Shown here one piece after another: positions 9,128-18,300 of a stretch of 64,000 bases of DNA. Position 1 is the first letter of the stretch. Every line of letters starts with the position of its first letter. This DNA is from an uncultured Muribaculaceae bacterium (GTDB lineage: Bacteria > Bacteroidota > Bacteroidia > Bacteroidales > Muribaculaceae). Location: assembly GCA_910578385.1 (NCBI GenBank), contig CAJTQV010000013.1, forward strand, positions 1 through 64,000, read 5' to 3'. The notes under the pieces are model-generated. The model did not search any database and was not told the origin of the DNA. It saw only the letters and a program-made list of their open reading frames with translations. A program made the position numbers and the translations under genes.

Positions 9128-10210
9128 TTAGAGGAGATTTATGAACTCGTCGAAAAGGAATTCCGTATCGACCGGACCGCCCGATGCCTCGGGGTGGAAC
9201 TGCGAGGAGAACCAGGGCTTCGACTCGTGGCATATGCCCTCATTGGAGCCGTCGTTCATATTGGTGAAATATGGTTTCCAACCCTCTTCGAGAGTAGAGG
9301 GGTCAACAGCGAAACCATGGTTCTGGCTTGTGATGAAGCAGCGGTCGGTACCCTCCATGCGCACTGGCTGGTTGTGCGAGCGGTGACCATATTTGAGCTT
9401 GTAGATGGTCGCTCCGGCAGCCTTGGCGAGAAGCTGGTTGCCCATGCAGATGCCCATCAGCGGACGTTTCTCCTCAGGATTGGAGATGAATTTGCGGATG
9501 TTGTCAACAGCCTCGGAGCAGGCTTCGGGGTTGCCCGGGCCGTTCGAGAGGAAAAGGCCGTCGAACTGCAGGGTGTTGAAGTCATAATTCCAGGGAACGC
9601 GTACCACCTCGACACCACGGTTGAGCAGACAGCGCACAATGTTGTTCTTGGCGCCGCAGTCCACGAGCACCACACGCTTGCGTCCCTCGCCGGCTCCGTA
9701 GGTCACAATCTCAGGCACTGACACGAGGTCAACGTAGTTGATGCTGTTGTAGTCGATGTCGGCAGGCTGTTCGGAAGCTCCCTCCACGATAATCTTGCCC
9801 ATCATCACACCATGCTCGCGGAGCACCTGGGTGAGGTGACGGGTGTCGATGCCTGTAATGCCGGGCACTTTCTCGCGGCGCAGCCAGTCGGAGAGGCTCT
9901 CGCGGGCGTTCCAGTGGCTGAACACCTCGGAATAGTCACCGACAATCAAGCCCGATGCGTAGATGCGGTCGCTCTCCATGAAAGGGGCTATGCCGTCGGC
10001 TCCCTTCTCGTCGGAGGGCACACCGTAGTTACCTACCAGCGGGTATGTGAGCGTCATTAGCTGACCGGCATACGATGGGTCGGTAAGACTCTCGGGATAA
10101 CCCGTCATCGCTGTGTTGAACACTACTTCTCCGGCGACATTGCCTTCGTAACCGAAAGACTCGCCTTCGAAACGTGTTCCGTCGTCAAGTACCAAAGTGG
10201 CTTTCTTCAT
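9128..10210 (-). CDS. carA: Carbamoyl-phosphate synthase small (glutaminase) chain
   Basis: Hydrolyses glutamine and delivers ammonia to CarB. The 360-residue protein has an N-terminal CarA domain and a C-terminal class I glutamine amidotransferase domain with nucleophile Cys255 in GICMGNQ; the catalytic His and Glu are in FHPEASGGP near the C terminus. Its ATG overlaps the TGA of the purF-like gene (ATGA), so translation is coupled. The organisation with carB downstream is the usual one. Confidence 0.96.
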   Translation of the reverse strand: MKKATLVLDDGTRFEGESFGYEGNVAGEVVFNTAMTGYPESLTDPSYAGQLMTLTYPLVGNYGVPSDEKGADGIAPFMESDRIYASGLIVGDYSEVFSHWNARESLSDWLRREKVPGITGIDTRHLTQVLREHGVMMGKIIVEGASEQPADIDYNSINYVDLVSVPEIVTYGAGEGRKRVVLVDCGAKNNIVRCLLNRGVEVVRVPWNYDFNTLQFDGLFLSNGPGNPEACSEAVDNIRKFISNPEEKRPLMGICMGNQLLAKAAGATIYKLKYGHRSHNQPVRMEGTDRCFITSQNHGFAVDPSTLEEGWKPYFTNMNDGSNEGICHESKPWFSSQFHPEASGGPVDTEFLFDEFINLL

Positions 10211-12093
10211 TTCTTGAAATATATTTCTTCGATATAGTTTATATATGCTTCGTTAATGCGCTTCACGCCGCCCGGGGTGGGGTAGTTTCCGGAGAAATAC
10301 CAGTCGCCCGGATGATTGGGACATGAGCGGTGGAGTCCGTCGAGACTCTGATAGACTATCCGCACGTCGGCCTTCACATCGTCGGGTTTGAGCATCTCGA
10401 CAATCTTGGCTGAGATTTCCTCGTCGGTGAAGAGGTCGTACAGCTCCTTGACATGGTTGACCATCTCCTCCTTGGGCAGATTAGCTTGTGCGCGGCATTT
10501 CTCATATATGTCGGTTATGACATGGGCGAGGCCCCGGTCTTCGGCCAGGGCGACAGCCGCACGGAAAGCGATGAACTCCTCCATGCGCGACATGTCGATA
10601 CCGTAATAGTCGGGGTAGCGCACCTGCGGGCTTGAGCTGACAATCACTATGCGCCGGGGGTGCAGACGGTCGAGTATGCGGATTATGCTCTCGCGTAGGG
10701 TCGTGCCGCGCACTATGCTGTCGTCTATCACCACAAGGTTGTCAACGCCGGGGCGAAGACTTCCGTAGGTTATGTCGTAGACATGGGCGGCCAGATCGTT
10801 GCGGCTGTTCCCCTCGGAGATGAATGTGCGGAGCTTGATGTCCTTGATGGCCACTTTCTCGGTGCGGATGCGCCGCGAAAGTATTTCGTTGACTTTCTCG
10901 ACAGGGAGGTAGCTTCCCCAGCGTGCTATCTCGGCGGCTTTGGCTGCGTTGAGATATTCGTTGAACCCCTGCACCATGCCGTAGAATGCCACCTCGGCCG
11001 TATTGGGTATGTAGGAGAAGACCGTGTTGTCGATGTCGCCGTCAAGGGCTTTCATGATCGGATCAACAAGCGTGCGGCCAAGTTCCTTGCGCTCGCGGTA
11101 TATGTCGCGGTCGGAGCCACGGCTGAAATACACACGTTCGAACGAACAGGGAGCGTAGTTCTTCGGGGCGATTATCTGCTTGGCCGAGAGTTTGCCGTCG
11201 CGGCTCACGAAGAGAGCCTGTCCGGGGGCGAGTTCGTGGATGCTGTCGGCCTCGACATTGAAGGTCGTCTGTATGACCGGACGTTCCGAAGCCATGGTGA
11301 AAACCTCGTCGTCCATATACCAGAAGGCGGGTCGGATACCCCACGGGTCGCGCATGCAGAACATCTCGCCCGAGCCGGTCACTCCGCAGAGCACATAGCC
11401 GCCATCCCACACCGTGGCCGAATCGGTGAGCACGTTCGAGAGGTCGATGTGCTTCTCGATATATTCCGTGATGTCGCGGTCGCGCAGACCGAGGCCCACA
11501 GCTTCGTTGAAGAGCCGTTCCGATTCGCGGTCGAGCCTGTGCCCGAGCTGTTCGAGCAGGATGTAAGTGTCGGAGATCATGCGGGGATGCTGACCTTTTA
11601 CGGCTATATGGCTGAAGATCTCCTCCACATTTGTCATGTTGAAATTGGCGCAGATGCAGAGGTTCTTGGCGCGCCAGTTGTCGCGTCGCAGAAAGGGATG
11701 GACATAAGAAAGGCCGCTTTTTCCCGTGGTCGAATATCGGAGGTGACCCATGTAGAGTTCACCGGCAAATGGGAAAAGGCGGCTTGCAAGGTCGGCGTCA
11801 TTTAGTTCAGCTGACGACAGATCCTTGAAATTCTGATGGACGGCGGCGAAAATCTCCTTGATGGCATTGACACCGAGGGCGCGCTCCCGAAACATGAATT
11901 CCTGCCCCGGTGCGGCGCGCATCTTGACACAGGCAAGACCGGCTCCCTCCTGGCCACGGTTATGCTGCTTCTCCATCATGAGATACAGCTTGTTGAGGCC
12001 ATACATCCAAGAGCCATATTTCTGCTGGTAGTGGTCCAGCGGCTTGAGGAGCCGCACCATGGCGACACCGCATTCATGCTTTAATGGTTCCAT
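10207..12093 (-). CDS. Long-form amidophosphoribosyltransferase (PurF-like)
   Basis: Belongs to the PRPP amidotransferase family (glutamine + PRPP to phosphoribosylamine, first step of purine synthesis). At 628 residues it is about 120 longer than typical PurF. Cys8 in HECGV is the expected N-terminal nucleophile after propeptide removal; GHLRYST (116-122) and the PRPP loop VVIDDSIVRGTT (454-465) are intact. The oxyanion-hole motif usually read as HNGNLTN is CANFNMTN here (148-155), so Gly is replaced by Phe. It is the first gene of the pyrimidine operon, coupled to carA by an ATGA overlap and apart from the purine operon in this window. It may be the only PurF of this lineage or a divergent paralogue; I give no gene symbol for that reason. 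Confidence 0.85.
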   Translation of the reverse strand: MEPLKHECGVAMVRLLKPLDHYQQKYGSWMYGLNKLYLMMEKQHNRGQEGAGLACVKMRAAPGQEFMFRERALGVNAIKEIFAAVHQNFKDLSSAELNDADLASRLFPFAGELYMGHLRYSTTGKSGLSYVHPFLRRDNWRAKNLCICANFNMTNVEEIFSHIAVKGQHPRMISDTYILLEQLGHRLDRESERLFNEAVGLGLRDRDITEYIEKHIDLSNVLTDSATVWDGGYVLCGVTGSGEMFCMRDPWGIRPAFWYMDDEVFTMASERPVIQTTFNVEADSIHELAPGQALFVSRDGKLSAKQIIAPKNYAPCSFERVYFSRGSDRDIYRERKELGRTLVDPIMKALDGDIDNTVFSYIPNTAEVAFYGMVQGFNEYLNAAKAAEIARWGSYLPVEKVNEILSRRIRTEKVAIKDIKLRTFISEGNSRNDLAAHVYDITYGSLRPGVDNLVVIDDSIVRGTTLRESIIRILDRLHPRRIVIVSSSPQVRYPDYYGIDMSRMEEFIAFRAAVALAEDRGLAHVITDIYEKCRAQANLPKEEMVNHVKELYDLFTDEEISAKIVEMLKPDDVKADVRIVYQSLDGLHRSCPNHPGDWYFSGNYPTPGGVKRINEAYINYIEEIYFKK

Positions 12094-12110
12094 CTCTCTG
12101 TTTTGCTTTG

Positions 12111-12141
12111 CAAAATTAGTGAATTTTTGTCAAATAGTAAA
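12111..12141 (-). promoter_or_regulatory. Candidate promoter of the pyrimidine operon
   Basis: The minus strand has TAATTTTG (12118-12111), an exact -7 box, with TTTA (12141-12138) 19 bp further upstream as an imperfect -33 box. The start codon at 12093 is 18 bp past the -7 box, so the 5' leader would be very short and leaves no room for a leader attenuator. Confidence 0.5.
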
Positions 12142-12174
12142 ATTTAGACCAAGCTATCGCGGAAAATAAGTCTG

Positions 12175-12220
12175 AAAAAATCGCCCGCGAATCATCAGCG
12201 TGTCTGAGATTCATGGGCGA
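12175..12220 (-). terminator. Intrinsic terminator of panB
   Basis: Arms at 12181-12193 and 12208-12220 pair over 11 of 13 positions (a two-base mismatch in the middle). On the minus strand the stem is followed by six U residues (12175-12180 read A on the plus strand). It begins just after the panB stop codon. Confidence 0.8.
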
Positions 12221-12225
12221 CTTGT

Positions 12226-13050
12226 TCAATAAGATTCCTCGATGCTGCTGGGGAAATCTCCCGATTTGACATCTTCGATGTAATGCCCGACGGCGTCGTG
12301 CATTATCGAGGCAAGGTCGGCGTATCTGCGCAGGAACCTCGGCGAGAATCCCTGGTTAATGCCGAGCATGTCGTGCATGACGAGCACCTGGCCGTCGGTG
12401 CCGGGGCCGGCGCCGATTCCTATCGTAGGTATTGTAATCTGTCTCGACACTTCGGCTGCGAGTTCTGCGGGAATCTTCTCGAGCACTATGCCGAAGCAAC
12501 CGATCTCGTCGAGCATCTTCGCGTCGGCAATCAGTTTCTCGGCCTCCTCTTTCTGGCGTGCACGCACGTTGTATGTGCCGAACTTGTTGATGCTCTGCGG
12601 AGTGAGTCCGAGGTGTCCCATCACCGGTATGCCGGCTGAGAGTATACGCTCGATTGATTCGCGTATCTCGGCGCCACCTTCCATCTTGACAGCTTCGGCG
12701 TGGCTCTCCTTCATTATGCGGATTGCCGAGGCGAGTGCCTCCTTGGAGTTGCCCTGGTAGGAGCCGAAAGGAAGATCGACCACGACGAGTGCGCGGCTTG
12801 TGCCTTTCATGACCGACTTGGCATGATAAATCATCTGGTCGAGGGTAATAGGGAGAGTGGTGACATTGCCGGCCATCACGTTCGAGGCCGAGTCTCCGAC
12901 GAGGATGACGTCGATTCCCGCGCCATCTATGATTTTGGCCGAAGAGTAGTCATAGGCGGTGAGCATGGAGATTTTCTCGCCGCGCTGTTTCATTTCGACA
13001 AGGCGCCGCGTGGTGACCTTGCGGGCATTGTCTGTCGTGTTTGTAGACAT
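12226..13050 (-). CDS. panB: 3-methyl-2-oxobutanoate hydroxymethyltransferase
   Basis: Transfers a hydroxymethyl group from 5,10-methylene-tetrahydrofolate to alpha-ketoisovalerate to make ketopantoate, the first committed step of pantothenate and CoA synthesis. The 274-residue protein shows the PanB landmarks: YDYSSAKIIDGAGID, VGDSASNVMAG, GHLGLTPQS and IGIGAGPGTDGQVLVMHD. It is monocistronic, with its own promoter (13134-13164) and terminator (12175-12220), and diverges from the sugar-phosphate transferase gene. Confidence 0.96.
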   Translation of the reverse strand: MSTNTTDNARKVTTRRLVEMKQRGEKISMLTAYDYSSAKIIDGAGIDVILVGDSASNVMAGNVTTLPITLDQMIYHAKSVMKGTSRALVVVDLPFGSYQGNSKEALASAIRIMKESHAEAVKMEGGAEIRESIERILSAGIPVMGHLGLTPQSINKFGTYNVRARQKEEAEKLIADAKMLDEIGCFGIVLEKIPAELAAEVSRQITIPTIGIGAGPGTDGQVLVMHDMLGINQGFSPRFLRRYADLASIMHDAVGHYIEDVKSGDFPSSIEESY

Positions 13051-13133
13051 AACTTTGGTATAATTTCAAATATCGGCCGGTGCAGTTCTCATGCGCCGGT
13101 GGTGCTCTGTGCGGGCACCGGTAAATCAGCACG

Positions 13134-13164
13134 CAAATTTACTCATTTTTTCGCAAACGGCAAA
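13134..13164 (-). promoter_or_regulatory. Promoter of panB
   Basis: On the minus strand TTTG (13164-13161) and TAAATTTG (13141-13134) are separated by 19 bp, an exact fit to the Bacteroidetes consensus. The panB ATG lies 84 bp downstream. Confidence 0.7.
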
Positions 13165-13255
13165 AGAGAGATTTTGCGTTGCCCGTTTTAACGGGCCTCT
13201 GATTGCACTTTCGCCAAATTAAGTGCCAATTTGGTAGGTAAAAACGTGATGTTAT

Positions 13256-13286
13256 TTTGTGGAGAGGATAATTTTTTGTAATTTTG
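13256..13286 (+). promoter_or_regulatory. Promoter of the sugar-phosphate transferase gene
   Basis: TTTG (13256-13259), 19 bp, then TAATTTTG (13279-13286): an exact consensus match. It diverges from the panB promoter, with 91 bp between the two -33 boxes, and leaves a leader of about 90 nt before the ATG at 13386. Confidence 0.75.
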
Positions 13287-13385
13287 CCGATTGAAGGGAT
13301 TGCACCCGGATGATGGTGATGCTTCGAATGGGTCACTGTGATTAATCTGAGGTGTCACTATTATTTAAAAGGTATAATAAAACAT

Positions 13386-14513
13386 ATGGCTTTTTGGATT
13401 GGAAACTATTTTCTTTGCTTCATTCTGTCGATCGTGTTGGCCGGTATAATAATACCGAATATCTTGACCATCGCTTTCAAACGTAAGTTGTTCGATGAGA
13501 TTGATGAAAGAAAAATTCATCGCGGTGTTGTTCCGCGGCTCGGAGGAATAGCTTTTCTTCCGGCGTTGATATTCTCGTTCTTTGCGGTGGTTGGGTGCAA
13601 TGTGCGCCTGGGAACATCTGGCATGGACGAGATGCTCGACACTACATTGACGAGTATCATGTTCCTGTTGTGTGCGCTGATGCTCATGTACCTGGTTGGT
13701 ATCGCCGATGACCTTGTGGGTGTCCGTTACCGCTCGAAATTCATTTTCCAGATTATAGTCGGAGCGTTGATAGTGACTTCCGGAGCATGGATACATAATC
13801 TGTATGGATTCTTGGGGATAGGACAGTGGTATGCTGTAATAGGATGGGTGATGACCATCTTCCTGGTTATTTATGTCGTGAATGCAATCAATCTGATTGA
13901 CGGCATAGACGGTCTTGCTTCGGGGCTCAGTGCGATAGCTCTCGTATTCTACAGCTTTGTATTTTATAAGGCAGGAGAATACGCGTATTGCCTGTTGGCC
14001 GGAGCGACCCTCGGCACGCTGATTCCTTTCTTCTACTTCAACGTTTTCGGAACAGCCGAACGTCATAACAAGATTTTTATGGGTGATACAGGTTCATTGA
14101 CAATCGGAACCGTCCTCGCGTTTCTGTCTATCCAGGTGTTCAACATTGATCCCGTGGTTCAGGAAATTCCAGGAAATCTCTTTGTTTTGGCCATCGCACC
14201 AATCATTGTGCCCTGTTTTGACGTTGTAAGAGTATTCTTTCACCGTGTGCGCAACGGAAACAATCCGTTCTTGCCCGACAAATGCCACATCCATCACAAG
14301 CTTCTGGCTCTCGGATGCAGGCAGTGGCAGGCGTTGATTTCGATTCTGTTTGCCGACGCGTTGTTCATCTGCATCAACCTCGGGTTGTCGCCGTTTATAA
14401 ATCCCACATGGATTATAGTCGGAGACCTTGCCCTCTGGATTGCTATGAATATGCTTCTGACCTATACCATCCGTGTCAGGGAGCGCAACCTCGGTGTGAG
14501 ACTTTACGAATAA
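13386..14513 (+). CDS. WecA/MraY-family undecaprenyl-phosphate sugar-1-phosphate transferase
   Basis: Polytopic membrane enzyme that probably starts a surface glycan by moving a HexNAc-1-phosphate from UDP-sugar to undecaprenyl phosphate. With the ATG at 13386 it has 375 residues and about ten hydrophobic segments. Family motifs are the DDLVGV aspartates, NLIDGIDGLASG, MGDTGSL and the cytoplasmic HIHH, the last typical of WecA-like rather than MraY enzymes. A GTG at 13338 would add 16 residues and is less likely. The CpsB-type phosphatase gene follows at 21 bp, which supports a capsule or O-antigen role. The exact sugar cannot be told. Confidence 0.88.
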   Translation: MAFWIGNYFLCFILSIVLAGIIIPNILTIAFKRKLFDEIDERKIHRGVVPRLGGIAFLPALIFSFFAVVGCNVRLGTSGMDEMLDTTLTSIMFLLCALMLMYLVGIADDLVGVRYRSKFIFQIIVGALIVTSGAWIHNLYGFLGIGQWYAVIGWVMTIFLVIYVVNAINLIDGIDGLASGLSAIALVFYSFVFYKAGEYAYCLLAGATLGTLIPFFYFNVFGTAERHNKIFMGDTGSLTIGTVLAFLSIQVFNIDPVVQEIPGNLFVLAIAPIIVPCFDVVRVFFHRVRNGNNPFLPDKCHIHHKLLALGCRQWQALISILFADALFICINLGLSPFINPTWIIVGDLALWIAMNMLLTYTIRVRERNLGVRLYE

Positions 14514-14534
14514 CCCTGTAATTATTTCAATCTG

Positions 14535-15260
14535 ATGTGGCCATTCAAATCAGTAGATAAACTAAGTAAATCAGGATTGCTTGACGGTTTCACCGACTGG
14601 CATTCACATATATTGCCCGGTGTGGACGACGGCATACGCACCATGGATGAATCGCTCGCCACGCTCGCCTCTTTCGAGGAGCATGGCGTGAAGAAAGTAT
14701 GGCTGACACCTCACGTAATGGAGGACTGTCCCAACACAACCGAGCGTCTGCGCGAGCGGTTCGAGAATTTGAAAGCGGAGTACAAAGGCAACATCGAGCT
14801 TGCTCTTGCGTCGGAAAATATGCTTGACTCTCTCTTTGAGGAGCGTCTGCGCGACAATGACTTTCTGCCGATAGGAGAGAAAGGGGAGCATCTGCTTGTC
14901 GAGACATCGTATGTTAATCCGCCGTTCGGCATGGACACGATGATCGAGAGTATTTTCGCGGCCGGTTACACGCCGGTTCTCGCGCACCCGGAGCGCTACC
15001 GCTACATGGATGAGAAAGACTACAAGAAATGGAAGTCCCGCGGAGTCCTTTTCCAGTGCAACTACATTTCGCTGATAGGAGGCTACGGTGAGACCGCCCG
15101 TAAGAAAGTTGAGTGGCTGCTCAAGGAAGGAATGATCAACCTGACCGGTTCCGACGTACACCGCAAGTTTGTCTTCGAGCACGTCATCGAGAAAAGTCCC
15201 AAACGCGCCGAAGCCCTCCGCCAGCTCGTCGCCGTCGCCGCCAACCCCACCCTCAAGTAA
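14535..15260 (+). CDS. CpsB/YwqE-type protein-tyrosine phosphatase (PHP family)
   Basis: PHP-fold metal-dependent phosphatase of the kind that dephosphorylates tyrosine kinases controlling polysaccharide chain length. The 241-residue protein opens with the metal-binding signature H23-x-H25 in HSHILPGVDDG; AHPERY and SDVHR supply further ligands. The gene sits 21 bp downstream of the sugar-phosphate transferase and ends before a bidirectional hairpin. No tyrosine kinase is visible in the window, so its partner is unknown. Confidence 0.88.
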   Translation: MWPFKSVDKLSKSGLLDGFTDWHSHILPGVDDGIRTMDESLATLASFEEHGVKKVWLTPHVMEDCPNTTERLRERFENLKAEYKGNIELALASENMLDSLFEERLRDNDFLPIGEKGEHLLVETSYVNPPFGMDTMIESIFAAGYTPVLAHPERYRYMDEKDYKKWKSRGVLFQCNYISLIGGYGETARKKVEWLLKEGMINLTGSDVHRKFVFEHVIEKSPKRAEALRQLVAVAANPTLK

Positions 15261-15288
15261 CATCCAGCATCCAGCATAATGTCATAAT

Positions 15289-15327
15289 TAAGCCAAAGGA
15301 CGTGCTATATCGCCGACCTTTGGCTTA
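15289..15327. terminator. Bidirectional terminator between cpsB-type gene and hsdR
   Basis: A perfect 11-bp stem (15289-15299 with 15317-15327; arm TAAGCCAAAGG) and a 17-nt loop lie between two convergent genes. T-rich sequence follows on the plus strand (15332-15342). It would insulate the restriction operon from the glycan genes. Confidence 0.7.
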
Positions 15328-15354
15328 GGAAATCTTACTTTTTCACAGTCAGAC

Positions 15355-18300
15355 CTAATGATACAGTAGGTTGTCATCAGGTTCTATGAAAACAGGAGCA
15401 CCGTTGATGTGATTGTTAAGGTTTCTGAGAATCTCCGCTACGTTTATATTCGGGTAACCCCCTTGGGTAGCATCGGCAATTCCGGCCGGCTCGATGCGGA
15501 AAGTCATGTAAGACTTGCCCGGATATTTGTTCGGGTATCCCATTCCTTTCAGTTCAGAGCCAAGCATTTCCTTATTGTCAACAATATTGAATAATTCAAC
15601 ATTTTCCGGATGGTTCGAATCATACAGATATAACTTTGACACATAATTGAAACATTCCGGTTTATCCAAGACAGTTCCCTTTCTATTACCCATCCGGATA
15701 TTGTACATGCCCTTTTCATGAATCCATTCTCGATGCTTCCTGTTTTTGAAGCAGCCGATAAGGACTGTATTTTTCATTATAGGTTCCGGCGAATTAGAAA
15801 GTTTATGATATGTGATGTCTCCCCACTGATAAACCTCGTATGGCTCAGCTGCAATTGGAGATTCATTATAAATTTCGTATGAATGGGGTAAAGATTCACT
15901 GGCCACGGTGGTAATTCCAAGATTAGTCTCTATGTCCGTTACCGAAATCATTGTGGCGTAGGCGTACATAGCCACAAGGATGTGGATAGCTGCCGGGAGT
16001 TGTGTTTCTTCCAAGACCGGGGCCGTGTGGGTATCTTCATTGCGCCAATTATAAAGCATATCGTAGTATTGCTTGAAATTGGCATATCTGGCATCAAGAT
16101 TTCGATACAATCCCTGCAAAGAACGGAACTGCCGTACAATCTCAACAAGGCCGGAGCGAGGACTTGAACTTTCAAACTCTCTGCCCTCGCGCAGATAATA
16201 GAGCTTCTTCAAGAAAGCCTCGTAGCGAGCGAGCAAAATGTTGAAATGGTCGCGATTGTCGCCCTCTTGGCGCTCAGCACGATAGATGAGATTGAACCGC
16301 TTGCGAAGTATGGAGTTCAGCCCATCGAGGCTATCAACGGTTTCTGCGTTGATGACCTTGAACATCACATTGAGAACTTCGTCGAGATTGCCGAAATATA
16401 CACCGCAAAGCTGAGAAAAGTCGGCTTCAAGGTCGGTTTTCATCTTTGCAATAATCTCAGCTTCATCATACGGTGGATTGATTGAGCGGAGCACCTGTTC
16501 GGTAATGTGGCTGATAGCACGACGTCGTATGTCCTCGCTTGTATAGAAGCGTTCAAAAAACTCGGTATATCCACCGCTTAAAGTGCCTATATTGTTGAGA
16601 ATAGAGTCTTCTATATCTTGTGCGGCGACCTCAATGTCGCTGTTTCGTGATGAATTGATTACTGTCTGATCTCGGCTGACCGCGTCAGTCAGTTCAGCAA
16701 CCTGCTGACGTACAACATCCTCGTTCTGCCAGGGAATATTGCCGAATGTTTGGTTGAAATCATCAACCACTTCATCGAGAGAAATGAGGTCGGGCTGAGA
16801 GATGCCGACTCTCGCGGCGCCGGTAGGCACAGGGGTTACTTCTCCGTTCTCATTTTCGAGCATGATGTCGTTCTCACCTTGTTTCTGTGAGCGATACGCG
16901 CTGTAAGAAACAGACTCAATCAAGCCCTCAGTCCAATCTTCCTTTGGCAACTTGGGAAGTTTAAGGACGAGAAAGCGGAGGAATGTGTAAAGTTTTTCCA
17001 TCTCAACGCTGCCGCTTGGCAATAGCGTCACAAGAAAATCGTATGTGCGCACAAATCCTTTGATAGCACTTTTGACCTCGATTTTCTGCTCATCGGTGAG
17101 AGTTCCCTTGAAGCGTTCAACCACAGCATCAAGTATCGGGTCGAGGGTTTCGCGCTCTGCTCCCGACCAAAACAGATGATTGAAGCGGTCAACTTCGGCA
17201 GTTTCAACAATTGATGCTCCCTCAATAATGTCTATAAGGTCGTTGAGCTTATTAACATCGGTCTCGCCGGTGAGTATGGTGGTGCGGAAATAGCGTTGGA
17301 AGTCTTTCTGAATATCCTCCGTGGTATTGAAGAAATCAAGCACGAATGTGCGCTTCTTTGGCTTGGCTCGATTCAAGCGTGAAAGAGTCTGAACAGTTTT
17401 CACGTTTGATAACCCTTTGTCAACATACATGGCGCAAAGGAGCGGTTCGTCGTAGCCGGTCTGAAATTTGTCGGCAACTATGAGGAAACGATAATCGCCG
17501 GAGGCGAAAGTTTCCTCTATCTTCGAAGAAGGGAAGCCGTTAAGGCTTTCCTCTGTGTATGTAACGCCGTTGATAGTCTTATCGCCGGAAAACGCAACGA
17601 TAGCCTTGTATGGAGATTGGCGCTGTTCGAGCAATCGCTTAACTTCGTGGTAATATTCTATGGCTCGCTCAACGCTTGATGTGATTATCATGCATCGAGC
17701 CTCTCCGTCGAGTACATTACGCACTTTCTCATGAAAGTGACCGACCATAATCTCGGCTTTCTTCGCCACGGTTTCCGGGCGGCTTTCCACCCAATAATGA
17801 AGTTTCTTCTGCGCTTGGTCGCGGTCGAACTCTCCTGTGGCATCCTCATTCTTCTTGCGGATTTTGTGGAAGCTGTGGTAGGTTGTGTAGTTTTTCAGCA
17901 CATCGAGGATAAATCCCTCCTCGATGGCCTGTTTCATCGAATAATTGTGGTAAGGCTTGAATTTGGTCTCGCCATCCTCAATGAAGGAGATTCCAAATGT
18001 TTCAAGCGTTTTATTCTTCGGTGTCGCAGTGAAAGCGTAGAAGTTTGCATTTGAGGCCATACGTTTACCCTCAATCACCTCTTTAAGAAGCGCGTTGAGA
18101 GCATCTTCATCATCCTCTATGTTCCCCTCGACAGGAGGTGCACCGAGCCCGGCCATAACTCGGTTGAGGGCGGACGCCATCGAACCGCTTTGGCTGCTGT
18201 GTGCTTCGTCTATGATAATGGCGAAGCGTTTGTCGCGAAGCTCAGTGCCGACGGTTTTCATAATGTAAGGGAATTTATGCACCGTTGTAACGATGATTTT

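Noticed and set aside
9105..9233. N-terminal extension of carB into carA
   Set aside because: The 43 extra codons are not CarB-like and the ATG at 9104 gives the normal N terminus.
10783..11805. 340-codon plus-strand ORF
   Set aside because: Antisense to the PurF-like gene; a product of the codon bias of the real gene, with no recognisable domain.
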